Assembly: GCA_963648205.1 (NCBI GenBank) | Contig: CAVJCT010000059.1 | Location: forward strand, 1-64,000 | Reading direction: 5' to 3' | Length of the DNA: 64,000 nucleotides | Source of the DNA: UBA1181 sp963648205 | Lineage (GTDB): Bacteria > Bacteroidota > Bacteroidia > Bacteroidales > Paludibacteraceae | Part shown: in pieces, positions 19,038-28,694 of the stretch | Numbering within the stretch: position 1 is the stretch's first letter | Layout of the letters: every line of letters starts with the position of its first letter | Translations under genes and position numbers: made by a program | The notes under the pieces: generated by a model | Seen by the model: the letters and a program-made list of their open reading frames with translations, nothing else | The model's database searches: none | Told to the model about the DNA's origin: nothing

Positions 19038-19068
19038 TTTGTTTGTTAAAAATATAATTAGAACTTTG
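19038..19068 (+). promoter_or_regulatory. Promoter of the second giant gene
   Basis: TTTG at 19038-19041 and GAACTTTG at 19061-19068 (two mismatches in the TA part) are 19 bases apart. The leader to ATG 19172 would be about 95 bases. It includes CGAAGC (19109-19114) and GCTTCG (19138-19143), which can pair. Confidence 0.5.
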
Positions 19069-19171
19069 GGAATGAGAATTGAAAATATTTAAAGACTAAC
19101 TGATAGTACGAAGCCGGATTTAAGAGAAAATAGTAGAGCTTCGATTTAATTTATTAAAATTTAGAGAGCGT

Positions 19172-22100
19172 ATGAGAAAAGGATTCCGTAAAATCTTGTT
19201 GAGTATATTCCTGGGAGGAGTATTGATTCAGGGTGTAAATGCAGAGGTTTCTATAGATGATGTGAGTGCTAGAGTAACGGCGCTTTCGGGGAGTGTGAGT
19301 GCGGTGGCGTCGGTTGACGAGACAACCTATCCTGATACGATTGTGTGTGGAAAGCAATTAGTTGGGGATAAGGGAACCGTTAATGTGAATCAGCCAACAA
19401 AGACATCATCAAAAACGGGAAAAATTGTCATTGGTGGAATCACCTACAAATACCAACTTTATTATGATCAGGGAAATTACACAAATTGTCTTTCGAAAAT
19501 AGCAGATGCGGATGTTAGTCCGACAGACGGTATATTGACAGTTGTCGCTTGTAAAGGCTATACTTATACTTGGTATAAAAAATCTTCTGCAGAAGATGAA
19601 TTTTCGGTAATAGAAGGAGAAACAACCAAGAGTTATACAGCAAGTGGATATGGCAATCAAGATAAATATAGAGTCATAAGAACCTCTCCAAACGGATATT
19701 GTAGTGATACGATAGAGTGGAATGTTGTATATGCCCCTGAGGTGGAGTTTACTCCGGATGGAACATTAGATTCCAAAGGAAATCCTAAATATAAGATGGA
19801 TTCTCTGAGTTTTAAGGCAAGTGAAAATTGCAAGGCTAAGTTTAGAGCGTTCGATCATATACCTATGTTTGCGCCAACTGATGGAGATTATGTTTATAGT
19901 GATACAGTAGCTTCATACTGGAAGAATGGAGATATTGATAGCGAAGGAATCTCCCTGTCTGCAAATGATTCTATAGAAGTTGAGGATGGCGACCGAATCC
20001 TTATGTCGGTTGGATATCGCTATTATAACGCATGTGAGGGTGAAGAAGGTATGGTGGCTGCTAAGATTGCCAATTTGTGGCGAACCGTTACCGTTACAGA
20101 CACTACCCGCCCGAAAGTCATTGCACCATTGTCTGACGGAAATATTTATCAGTCGGTAGTAGACTCTGCCAGTGGAGTAGTTCCATTTACGGTTACAGAG
20201 GCAGAGATTCGAAATAGCGTGTCGGACAATTGTACGCCAACTGAGAATCTCAAGTTAGCATATAGTTTGGATAATGGTGGTTCATATAGCGATTTTTCAG
20301 GCTTTAGTTCAAATTTGAATGTTTACACTCAACCAACCTTGACGGTCTCTTATAAGATTACGGATGCATCTGGAAATGAGCAAGTTGCAGACGTAACCTA
20401 CGAGGTGGAGCGAAACACCTTGTATGAGGGAGTTCAATACGCAGTGGTGAGAGACACAACGGTAGAGTCGACGAAAGTGCCTTTCACTTGGCATGGCGTA
20501 ACGTTTGAAGGTGAAGGCGAATCTCACGAGGTGGGTGCGGCTCATTTGACATTGCACGTCGCTAAACCGAAGGAGATTGACACAACAATGGTGATTTGCG
20601 CTGCTTCGTACACGATTGATGGTCGAACCTATCAAAAAGGAAAAGCTCAGTTCAAATACACATCGAAGAATAGTGATGGCGATGATATAACCTACAATGT
20701 AGACCTCTACGTTGTTGGAGAAATTGCAGGATTCACGAAAGACACTGTGAAATCTGAGGTTTGTGCAAACTCAGAGGTTGTTTACGTCGGATTTGACGAT
20801 GTGGCTGAAAAAACGACCATTAAATGGTTTGATGATGAAGTGGAAAACAGCGGTGCTTCTGGCATTAAGATGCGAGACATTCATCCAGACGGATTGAAAG
20901 ATAAGGTTTACAAAGGAATCTTTACGACGGCAGAGGGCTACTGCCCGGACACCGCAATCTTTGCGTTGAACGTCGGACATGATTTCGTGATTGACCAAAC
21001 ATCGACCATTGTTGTCAAAGCCGACGAAAATTGCACTTCCAACGTGTTGGTGAAAGATTACGCTCCAAAAGTGAAAGATCAGTGCGGTATCGCTGCTTTC
21101 GATACCATCGTTTATATGTCGGTTAATGGTGGTGATGCTATATTGGTTGAAAGCGATACACGTTACAATTTTGCGGACGGCGACCAAATCAAGTGGACGG
21201 TTGGTACGGAGAAAGTAACTGTAAGTACCACGCAGACGGTAATTGTATCGGATGCTACAGCCCCAGTTATTGCTGCCGAAGGTATCTCGTTCGGAAACAC
21301 AACGAAGGCGGTGAGCGATTCTGTAACTGGTGTGGTTCAGTTTAATGTGCCATTGACGGAGCTAACTGACTATATTTCAGATAATTGCACATCAACCTCA
21401 GATTTGACGATTGAGTATAGTTTGGATGGCAGTTCGTTCAACACATTCAACGGAGAGGATTTCACTTTGAATGTCTATACTCAGCCAACTATGAACGTTA
21501 CCTATAAAGTAACAGACAAAGCAGGCAATCCAACCACATCATCAGTAACCTACGAGGTAGAACGCAATACATTGCACGATGGAGTTCTGTACGCTGTGGT
21601 AAGAGACACGACGGTGAAAGCTTCAAAAGTACCATTTGTATGGCACGGCGCAACATTCAATAACGATGGCGAAAGTCGGGTTGTTGGCGCAGCCCATTTG
21701 ACACTCCACGTTGTTGCCCCTGCGATAGTAGATACCTCGATGGTTATCTGCGATGCAACCTACAAGGTAAACGGACAGAGTTACGAGAAGGGTAGACATT
21801 CGTTTTCATACACGGTTGAGCATGAAAACGGTGTTGATACGACCTTTAACGTTTCGCTCTTCGTTGTGGGTGTGATTGAGGATTTCAGTAAAGATACCGT
21901 TGTTTCTACCTCTTGCGGCCCATCACTCGAGTATATCGGATATGAGAATATCGCTGAGAAGACAACCGTGAAATGGTATGATAACGGTGTTGAGAATTTG
22001 AATGTACAAAACAATAAGAGAAGAGACATTCATACGGACGGTATAGCGGACAATTTCTACAAGGTTATCTATTCGACTGCCGAGGGTTATTGTGCCGACA

Positions 22101-25100
22101 CTGCCTATTATCTCTTGGAGGCAGAGCACGACTTTGAGTTGGACAAGACGAAGCCGATGAAGTTCTACGCTAATGAGGATTGCAAGGCGCACGTCCTTCT
22201 CAAAAAATACGCTCCAACGGTTAATGATTTGTGTGTAACCGCTGAATTTGACACGGTGGCTTACATCTCAATCAATGATGGTGAGCAATTTCAGGTGACG
22301 GATGAGACTTACTACGACTTTGTCGATGGAGATCAAGTCTTCTGGGCTGTCGGAATGGAGAGTGCGAAAGCAGGATATAGACAAACCGTCAGTGTCAAGG
22401 ATACAATCTCACCAAAGATTTCTGTTGAGAATATTTCTTTAGGGAAACGAGAAATCACTGCGACGGACACTCTCACAGGTGCGGTTGAGTTTAATGTGGC
22501 ATTGGATGAGGTTACAGAAAATATTTCGGACAACTGTAGTTCAGTGGCAGACTTGACTGTCGAATATGGTTTGGATGGAAAGACATTCACCCCATTCGCA
22601 GGAGATGATTTCGCTTTGAATGCTTACACGAAGAGTGATTTGACCGTTTACTTCCGAGTAACGGATCAGAGTGGAAATAAGAAAGTCGCATCTGTAACCT
22701 ACACCGTGGCTCGTGAAGCCGATGGCTATGCGTTCACTCGCGATACCTTCGTGTGCAACGGAGATTTGCCACTCAGTTGGTACGGCTATAACTTCACAAC
22801 TTCAGGCGAGAGTGCAGAGGTCGGAGCAGTTCGTTTGACGGTGCATGAGCGTGAGTTGTATGAGAGAACCCAAACGGAGGTTGCGTGCGATCAGTTTGAG
22901 TGGATTAACGGAGAAACCTACACGGAGAGTACGAAGGCAGTGTTCGTAAAAGAAAATGGATTCGGACGCTGCGATTCAACTATTCGATTGGATTTGACAA
23001 TTCTGAAGAAAACCTACGGCGAGGAGGTAATCAGTGTTTGCGAAAACGCTCTTCCTGCTGAGTGGGGCGAATATAAGTTGACGAAAGACACAACGGTCGT
23101 TTTGCAGAATGTCGCAGGTTGTGATTCAATCTTGACTTTGAAGTTGAATATCTTGAAGACCACCTACGGAGAGGATGTTCAGAGTGTATGCGAGAAGGAT
23201 CTTCCACTCGCATGGAATGGTTTCAATGTAACCGCTGACACGACAGTTGTTTTGCAGAACGTTGCAGGTTGTGATTCAATCTTGACTTTGAAGTTGAATG
23301 TCTTGAAGACGACCTACGGAGAAGATGTTCAGAATGTATGCGAGAAAGATCTTCCGCTCGCATGGAATGGCTTCAATGTAACCGCTGACACAACGGTCGT
23401 TTTGCAGAACGTGGCAGGTTGCGATTCAATTTTGACTTTGAAATTGAATGTTCTGAAATCAACTTACGGAACAGACGTTCAAACGGTTTGTGAGAGCAGT
23501 TTGCCATACGAGTGGCACGGATTCATGATGGAGACCGATACCACGATCGTTTTGAAGAATGTCGCAGGTTGTGATTCTTTCTTGACCTTGAGATTGAACG
23601 TCATTATGACCACTGTTACCAATGATGAGCGAACCATCTGTGATAATGAGTTGCCACTCGCTTGGAATGGCTACGAGGTATCGAAAGACACTTCGATAGT
23701 AATGTCAAGTGTGGATGGTTGCGATTCTATTGTCAATCTCAAATTGAACGTCAATCCAACCTTCAGCACTGAGTTCGCTGCGACAGGTGAGGGCGTTTAT
23801 ATCTGGAATAACAAAGTATATTCAAGAACAGGTGCTTATCGCGATACCTTCACAAGTGTAAATGGTTGTGATTCAGTCGTAACGATGAATCTCCAAATCA
23901 CTTACAAGACAGTGCCAATCACCGAGCGTGTCATCTCATGTGGTTCATTCTTGTGGAATGACACCTTGTTGGAAGAGTCTGGTTTGTACTTCGACACCAT
24001 CCCAACTTTGAAAGGTGATAGCGTGATTTCGATTATGCTGACGGTCAACAAGCCAACCTACGCAAAAGACACGATCGTTAGAAACCATTGCCAAGATGAG
24101 TTGCCAGTCTTCTGGAATAGCAACCCATTGGAGCCAGGAATGAACACCTTCCACTTGGAGAACCATTTAGGCTGTGATTCAATCGTTTACGTTCGCTTGA
24201 CGGTTTGGCCACTCTACAACGACACGTTCACCATCCATGCTTGTGATGCATACGTGATGAATGGCAGAACCCTTACGACATCAGGTGTCTACACAGACAC
24301 GTTGACAAGTCTGACGGGTTGCGACTCTATCGTAACGGTGAATTTGACAGTTGACCGCTCATTCGAGATGGACGCAACCGACACACTTTATGTCGGAGAC
24401 ACTTACACCGATTATGGTTTGAACCTCACCTTCAGCAAGGATGAAATCTTGGAGAAGGATATTTACTTGGAGACTGCGACAGGTTGCGATAGTTTGATCC
24501 ACCTCACATTGGTTGTGAAATTAAAGAAATTTGAGATTGAGTTGGCAAACGTGTCAGGCGGTTTTGAGTTGATGAGTGGCAACCAAATCTTCTGCGAGGA
24601 GCATAATGTTGAAGTAAACTACCATATCACATCTGGCGAGCCAGATTCCTTCAAAGTAATGTTTGATATGGACGCAGTTTCGCAAGGCTTCCGTGAGATT
24701 GAAGGAACAGTCTCAGATACTGTCGGAACAATCACCTTCGATGTTCCAGAGGATGTCTTCCCTGGCAAATACAAAGCCTACATTCAATTCTACGATAAGG
24801 GCTATGCAAGTGAGCAAGTTGAAGCCAATTTCTATGTCGGATATGGCTCGGATATGTTTGTAGTCAACTCGAAGAATGAGATTTCTTTGAAAGATAACAT
24901 TTACGGATTCTCCGAGTTCCAATGGTATAAGAATGGCAGTGCGATAGAAGGTGCAACCAGCAGTACCTATTTAGAACCACAATCTTTGGATGGTGTCTAT
25001 GTCTTGAGCGTGAAGACTATGGATGGCGACGAAACGGTTATCTGTGGAAAGCAAGCACAAGGAGCTGCTAACTTCAACGTTTGGATTGCCAACAATACTT

Positions 25101-25321
25101 CCTCAGCCTCTCGCGCAGGTGTTACCACACTCTATGTTGAAGGTTTGACCTCTGAAGAGCTGCAAAGAACACACTTCTACGTCTACACAACCGCAGGTGT
25201 GAAGATGATGGAGTTGAACGGTATCACCAAACGAAACGAATTGAATCTGAAGACAGGTGTTTATGTAGGTGTCATTAAGTTGGACGACACACTCAAATAC
25301 ATCAAGTTTATCGCTGAGTAA
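19172..25321 (+). CDS. Giant repeat protein with T9SS type-A-like sorting domain
   Basis: 2049 residues with a signal peptide (MRKGFRKILLSIFLGG to about VNA). Residues ~200-1240 contain three related modules about 385 residues apart, each with a HYR-like beta domain ending near YTQPTLTVSYK and TYEVERNTL, and with conserved blocks such as EKTTIKWFDD and TAEGYCPDTA. From about residue 1280 to 1780 there are around ten shorter repeats centred on GCDSI-LTLKLN, four of them in exact 150-base register. An Ig-like section follows (QWYKNGSAIEG). The last ~70 residues (VYTTAGVKMMEL, LKTGVYVGVIK, KYIKFIAE) resemble the type-A T9SS C-terminal sorting domain. It is likely a secreted or surface-anchored protein; no enzyme domain is seen. 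It has its own promoter and terminator. Confidence 0.8.
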   Translation: MRKGFRKILLSIFLGGVLIQGVNAEVSIDDVSARVTALSGSVSAVASVDETTYPDTIVCGKQLVGDKGTVNVNQPTKTSSKTGKIVIGGITYKYQLYYDQGNYTNCLSKIADADVSPTDGILTVVACKGYTYTWYKKSSAEDEFSVIEGETTKSYTASGYGNQDKYRVIRTSPNGYCSDTIEWNVVYAPEVEFTPDGTLDSKGNPKYKMDSLSFKASENCKAKFRAFDHIPMFAPTDGDYVYSDTVASYWKNGDIDSEGISLSANDSIEVEDGDRILMSVGYRYYNACEGEEGMVAAKIANLWRTVTVTDTTRPKVIAPLSDGNIYQSVVDSASGVVPFTVTEAEIRNSVSDNCTPTENLKLAYSLDNGGSYSDFSGFSSNLNVYTQPTLTVSYKITDASGNEQVADVTYEVERNTLYEGVQYAVVRDTTVESTKVPFTWHGVTFEGEGESHEVGAAHLTLHVAKPKEIDTTMVICAASYTIDGRTYQKGKAQFKYTSKNSDGDDITYNVDLYVVGEIAGFTKDTVKSEVCANSEVVYVGFDDVAEKTTIKWFDDEVENSGASGIKMRDIHPDGLKDKVYKGIFTTAEGYCPDTAIFALNVGHDFVIDQTSTIVVKADENCTSNVLVKDYAPKVKDQCGIAAFDTIVYMSVNGGDAILVESDTRYNFADGDQIKWTVGTEKVTVSTTQTVIVSDATAPVIAAEGISFGNTTKAVSDSVTGVVQFNVPLTELTDYISDNCTSTSDLTIEYSLDGSSFNTFNGEDFTLNVYTQPTMNVTYKVTDKAGNPTTSSVTYEVERNTLHDGVLYAVVRDTTVKASKVPFVWHGATFNNDGESRVVGAAHLTLHVVAPAIVDTSMVICDATYKVNGQSYEKGRHSFSYTVEHENGVDTTFNVSLFVVGVIEDFSKDTVVSTSCGPSLEYIGYENIAEKTTVKWYDNGVENLNVQNNKRRDIHTDGIADNFYKVIYSTAEGYCADTAYYLLEAEHDFELDKTKPMKFYANEDCKAHVLLKKYAPTVNDLCVTAEFDTVAYISINDGEQFQVTDETYYDFVDGDQVFWAVGMESAKAGYRQTVSVKDTISPKISVENISLGKREITATDTLTGAVEFNVALDEVTENISDNCSSVADLTVEYGLDGKTFTPFAGDDFALNAYTKSDLTVYFRVTDQSGNKKVASVTYTVAREADGYAFTRDTFVCNGDLPLSWYGYNFTTSGESAEVGAVRLTVHERELYERTQTEVACDQFEWINGETYTESTKAVFVKENGFGRCDSTIRLDLTILKKTYGEEVISVCENALPAEWGEYKLTKDTTVVLQNVAGCDSILTLKLNILKTTYGEDVQSVCEKDLPLAWNGFNVTADTTVVLQNVAGCDSILTLKLNVLKTTYGEDVQNVCEKDLPLAWNGFNVTADTTVVLQNVAGCDSILTLKLNVLKSTYGTDVQTVCESSLPYEWHGFMMETDTTIVLKNVAGCDSFLTLRLNVIMTTVTNDERTICDNELPLAWNGYEVSKDTSIVMSSVDGCDSIVNLKLNVNPTFSTEFAATGEGVYIWNNKVYSRTGAYRDTFTSVNGCDSVVTMNLQITYKTVPITERVISCGSFLWNDTLLEESGLYFDTIPTLKGDSVISIMLTVNKPTYAKDTIVRNHCQDELPVFWNSNPLEPGMNTFHLENHLGCDSIVYVRLTVWPLYNDTFTIHACDAYVMNGRTLTTSGVYTDTLTSLTGCDSIVTVNLTVDRSFEMDATDTLYVGDTYTDYGLNLTFSKDEILEKDIYLETATGCDSLIHLTLVVKLKKFEIELANVSGGFELMSGNQIFCEEHNVEVNYHITSGEPDSFKVMFDMDAVSQGFREIEGTVSDTVGTITFDVPEDVFPGKYKAYIQFYDKGYASEQVEANFYVGYGSDMFVVNSKNEISLKDNIYGFSEFQWYKNGSAIEGATSSTYLEPQSLDGVYVLSVKTMDGDETVICGKQAQGAANFNVWIANNTSSASRAGVTTLYVEGLTSEELQRTHFYVYTTAGVKMMELNGITKRNELNLKTGVYVGVIKLDDTLKYIKFIAE
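23012..23611 (+). repeat. Four tandem 150-base coding repeats
   Basis: Units start at 23012, 23162, 23312 and 23462, each encoding 50 residues that begin TYGE/TYGT and contain VCE, LP-EW/AW and NVAGCDSILTLKLN. Units two and three differ in the protein at only two positions (Ser/Asn and Thr/Ser), yet at about 14 synonymous sites in DNA. Confidence 0.9.
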
Positions 25322-25341
25322 TAGAAAACTATTCATAACGG

Positions 25342-25375
25342 AAAGGCGCAAGTGGTATTCCATTTGCGCCTTTTT
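25342..25375 (+). terminator. Terminator after the second giant gene
   Basis: A 14-pair stem (25342-25355 with 25360-25373, one G-T), a 4-base loop and a T-run to 25375. Confidence 0.9.
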
Positions 25376-25429
25376 GTCTATGCATATTGTGAAAATATAT
25401 TAAACAACATAGAAACTTAGAAAACTGAT

Positions 25430-25461
25430 ATTGTTTTTTCAGTTTTTTAGTGCTACTTTTG
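25430..25461 (+). promoter_or_regulatory. Promoter of the efflux operon
   Basis: ATTG at 25430-25433 (one mismatch to TTTG) and TACTTTTG at 25454-25461 are 20 bases apart, a good Bacteroidetes promoter. The leader to ATG 25534 is about 65 bases and carries the direct repeats listed next. Confidence 0.55.
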
Positions 25462-25465
25462 CAAC

Positions 25466-25507
25466 GTTTTATAAGATGAGGTAGGTTTTGATTGCTGTTT
25501 TATAAGA
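25466..25507 (+). repeat. Direct repeat just downstream of the efflux promoter
   Basis: The 11-mer GTTTTATAAGA occurs at 25466-25476 and 25497-25507, 31 bases (about three helical turns) apart, between the promoter and the TetR start codon. This is a possible binding site for the encoded regulator or another factor, though most TetR operators are palindromic. Confidence 0.45.
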
Positions 25508-25533
25508 CAACTGAAAAAGAAAAAAAAGAAAGT

Positions 25534-26145
25534 ATGGAAAACGAAGTGAGAGAAAAGATAATTCGCGGTGCGTTGGACTTGTTCGTTGCGCAGGGAATAA
25601 AACCTGTAACGATGGATAAGATAGCATCGTCTCTTACTATGTCGAAGCGCACGCTTTACGAGTATTTTGAGAACAAAGAGGCATTGGTTTCTGCCTGTCT
25701 GCTTTATTTCAAGGATGTGAATGAAAAAGAGACAAATCGTTTGAAAGCCAGTTGCAATTGTTCTTTTTCTGCACTTTTGGTCTCTTTCAGATATATGATT
25801 TTGATGTTGAGACGAATCAACACGAATTTTATTGATGACGCCAAAATGATGTTCCCCAAGCGTTTTGAACAAGCAAAAATGTCGAGAAATGCTTTGTGTG
25901 AAACATTCCAGACTTACATAGAGAAATCGCAGCGTGAGGGTCATATCAAGCCTGAATATTCTGCGCAGGTTTTGGCTCAACTCTACTATAATATGTTGTT
26001 TTCGTTGCAAGAAAAGGGTACATACGATTTAAGAGAGCAGAGTATTTCTGAAGTTTTATATACGGTTTGCAAAGTGTTCTTTAGAGGGGTTGCTACGGAA
26101 GAGGGATATGAGATGATAAAAGAATACTTAGAGGTTGAAGTTTAG
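25534..26145 (+). CDS. TetR-family transcriptional regulator
   Basis: 203 residues from ATG 25534; an upstream in-frame TTG would add 14 Lys/Glu-rich residues and is less likely. The N-terminal helix-turn-helix is clear: REKIIRGALDLFVAQG, VTMDKIASSLTMSKRTLYEYF, NKEALV (about residues 5-55). The C-terminal ligand-binding half is not conserved in a way that names an inducer; two adjacent cysteines flank CNCSF near residue 75. It is the first gene of a group encoding TolC-like, adaptor and RND proteins and most likely represses it. Confidence 0.88.
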   Translation: MENEVREKIIRGALDLFVAQGIKPVTMDKIASSLTMSKRTLYEYFENKEALVSACLLYFKDVNEKETNRLKASCNCSFSALLVSFRYMILMLRRINTNFIDDAKMMFPKRFEQAKMSRNALCETFQTYIEKSQREGHIKPEYSAQVLAQLYYNMLFSLQEKGTYDLREQSISEVLYTVCKVFFRGVATEEGYEMIKEYLEVEV

Positions 26146-26180
26146 AAGTAATTGAAATATTGTAAAATACGAAAAAAGAG

Positions 26181-27521
26181 ATGAAGAAAAATTTTTGGAA
26201 GAGCGTTGGTTTGCTGGTGCTTTTGTCTGGTCTGACGACCACGGCTTTTGCTGAAGGAAACGACACAACGGCAGTGGGTCTCTCGTCGACTCAAGAGGGC
26301 TCGAAGACGTTGTCTTTCTCTTTAGAGGAGGCGAAGCAATATGCTTTGGAACACAATCGTTCGGTGCAGAATGCTTCGTATGATGTACAGAAGGCGGAGG
26401 CAACTCGCTGGAAGTCTATCGCTAGCATGCTTTTGCAGGTGAGTGGCAATGTCGACTACTACAACATGCTCAACTACAAGATGGAGATGTTGGGAACGGA
26501 GATTCCAATGCCGGCATATTTTGATTTCGGTATCAGTGCATCAATGTCGGTGAGCGGTACGCAAATCGTCTCTGTGAAGGTGGCAAAGTTGTCGAAACAG
26601 ATTTATGAAACGACGGTCAACAAGACGGAGCAATCGGTTACGTCAAACATCGAAACCTACTATGTAAATATTTTGGCACTACAGAAGACAGTCGAACTGT
26701 TGGAGAAGAACCTCGAAAACCTTACGAATTTACATAATATGACGCTGAACGCAGTCAAGGCTGGCGCAGCGGAGCAGAATGATGCCGACCAAGTGGAGAT
26801 TCAAGTGTCATCCTTGGCAAGCAGTCTGAACACGACCAAACGTTCTATTGAGGTGTTGTACAACTCCATCCGCCTTCTCACAGGTGCAGAGGCTGATGAC
26901 GAGATCGTACTCACTCAGTCATTGGACGACGTGATCAATGCAGGTGAGATTTTGTCGCTCTTAGGAACTGATTTCAACATCGAAGACAACTACGATTATC
27001 AATTGCAGACAAAATCAACTGAGTTGAAGAAGAAACAGTTGACTCTCAGCAAGATGGCGTATGTGCCAACTCTTTCGGCTTTCTATTCTTTCGACAAGAA
27101 AAAGTATTGTTCTGACGAGGAGACTTTGGATATGACTCCTCCTAACACGGTAGGATTTAAATTGAGCGTGCCTATCTTCTCGACAGGTAGTCGCTGGGCA
27201 GATGTCCGTGGTGCAAAGATGGACTATGCTAAAGAGGTGAACAATCTGAAAGATGCAACTCAGAATCTGAACATTCAGGAGAAGCAATTGCGCTATAACC
27301 TTACTTCATCGTACGAGGATTACCAAATTCAGTCTAAGAACATAGAGGTGATGCAACGTGTGTTCGACAGCAATAGCGAGAAGTACAAATATGGAACAAT
27401 TTCAAGTTTGTCGTTGACGAACTCAAGCACGGACTTGATTTCTGCACAGAACACATACGTTAGTTCGCTTCTCGAAATGGTAACGGCGTATGTTAGTTTG
27501 AGAAACCTTTTGAATAAATAA
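26181..27521 (+). CDS. TolC-family outer-membrane efflux channel
   Basis: 446 residues with a signal peptide (MKKNFWKSVGLLVLLSG to TAFA). The body has the duplicated helix-rich OEP pattern: LEEAKQYALEHNRSVQNASYDVQKAEATRWKS-type start at about residue 50 and a second half with VGFKLSVPIF (about 320). These proteins form the trimeric outer-membrane duct of tripartite pumps. It begins 35 bases after the TetR gene and 24 bases before the adaptor, so the group is an operon. Confidence 0.9.
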   Translation: MKKNFWKSVGLLVLLSGLTTTAFAEGNDTTAVGLSSTQEGSKTLSFSLEEAKQYALEHNRSVQNASYDVQKAEATRWKSIASMLLQVSGNVDYYNMLNYKMEMLGTEIPMPAYFDFGISASMSVSGTQIVSVKVAKLSKQIYETTVNKTEQSVTSNIETYYVNILALQKTVELLEKNLENLTNLHNMTLNAVKAGAAEQNDADQVEIQVSSLASSLNTTKRSIEVLYNSIRLLTGAEADDEIVLTQSLDDVINAGEILSLLGTDFNIEDNYDYQLQTKSTELKKKQLTLSKMAYVPTLSAFYSFDKKKYCSDEETLDMTPPNTVGFKLSVPIFSTGSRWADVRGAKMDYAKEVNNLKDATQNLNIQEKQLRYNLTSSYEDYQIQSKNIEVMQRVFDSNSEKYKYGTISSLSLTNSSTDLISAQNTYVSSLLEMVTAYVSLRNLLNK

Positions 27522-27545
27522 TTTTTGAAACAAAGAAAATACGAT

Positions 27546-28649
27546 ATGAGAAAATTGGAGAGAATGGGTTGGCTTGCAATGTCAACTCTCGCATTAGTCT
27601 TGACAAGTTGTGGGGGCGAGCAAACAACCACCACTACGGAAGAGGTAACGTATGAGAAGGTTCGTACGGAGAAAGTCCTCAGACAAGAGATCGAGCGTGA
27701 AGTAGAGTGTACCGGAGTTTTGGAAGGATGGGAGACGATGAATGTTTCTCCTTCATTGACAGGTATTATCGAGAAGAGATACAAAGATGTAGGCGACCGT
27801 GTTTCGGCTGGCGAGTTGCTCGTGCGTATGGATCAGACGCAGTTGAGACAGGCTAAATTGAACTTAGACAACTATACGGTTGAGATGAAACGTATGGACG
27901 CTTTGTTGGCAGGTGGTAATGTTACACAACAGACTTACGACCAGACAAAGTTGGCATACGACCAAGCTAAAGAGCAGTACGATTTCTTGCAGACCAACAC
28001 TTTCTTCAAGGCAACATTCCCTGGCGTTGTGTCTGAGAGAAACTATGAAAGTGGTGAGTTGTATAGCGGCGCAAAACCAATCCTCTCTGTCGTTCAAGTG
28101 AATGTTTTGAAGGTGATTGTAAATGTTCCAGAAGCTTATTTCACAAAGATCAAACAAGGAATGAAGTTGGAGTTGGTGTCTGATATCTACCCTGATCAAA
28201 CATTCCCTGCTACAATTGAGGTGATTTATCCTACAATCGATTCAAACACTCACACTTTCCAATGCAAGGTGAAAGTGCCTAATGGAAATATGAAACTTCG
28301 TCCAGGTATGTATGTTCACACGGTCGTTCCAGTGGGTAAAGAAAATGTCGTTGTAGTTCCTTATCAATCAGTTTTGAAGTTGACAGGATCAAACGAGCGT
28401 TACTTGTTCTTGAACAAAGATGGTGTTGCTGAGCGTGTAAGGGTTACGATGGGACAACGTTTCAATCGCTATATCGAAGTTTTCGCAGAGGAGATTCAAG
28501 AAGGCGACGAGGTTGTAACGCAAGGTCAGAGCCGTTTGGTGGATGGTTCTTTGCTCGAGGTGTTGACAACAACCTACGAAGAGGAGGCTGCTGCTAAATC
28601 TGCCGCTTCTGCCGACACAACTTCTGCCGACACGACTGCGAAGAAGTAA
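27546..28649 (+). CDS. RND efflux periplasmic adaptor, lipoprotein
   Basis: 367 residues from ATG 27546; an in-frame TTG 21 bases upstream is less likely because the signal peptide starts at the ATG. A lipobox LALVLTSC places the lipidated cysteine at residue 22. The membrane-fusion-protein order is seen: a lipoyl half (GIIEKRYKDVGDRVSAGELLVRMD), a coiled-coil hairpin (about 85-130), second lipoyl half (FKATFPGVVSERNYESGEL) and beta-barrel domain. The tail is Ala/Asp/Thr-rich. It couples the inner-membrane pump to the channel. Confidence 0.9.
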   Translation: MRKLERMGWLAMSTLALVLTSCGGEQTTTTTEEVTYEKVRTEKVLRQEIEREVECTGVLEGWETMNVSPSLTGIIEKRYKDVGDRVSAGELLVRMDQTQLRQAKLNLDNYTVEMKRMDALLAGGNVTQQTYDQTKLAYDQAKEQYDFLQTNTFFKATFPGVVSERNYESGELYSGAKPILSVVQVNVLKVIVNVPEAYFTKIKQGMKLELVSDIYPDQTFPATIEVIYPTIDSNTHTFQCKVKVPNGNMKLRPGMYVHTVVPVGKENVVVVPYQSVLKLTGSNERYLFLNKDGVAERVRVTMGQRFNRYIEVFAEEIQEGDEVVTQGQSRLVDGSLLEVLTTTYEEEAAAKSAASADTTSADTTAKK

Positions 28650-28694
28650 AAAGGGAGTTCTTACACGGAAAACCTAAATTTAAAGTAAAAAAGT

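Noticed and set aside
23012..23611. CRISPR-like regular repeats
   Set aside because: The period is 150 bases, in frame, and encodes a conserved 50-residue repeat of a secreted protein.
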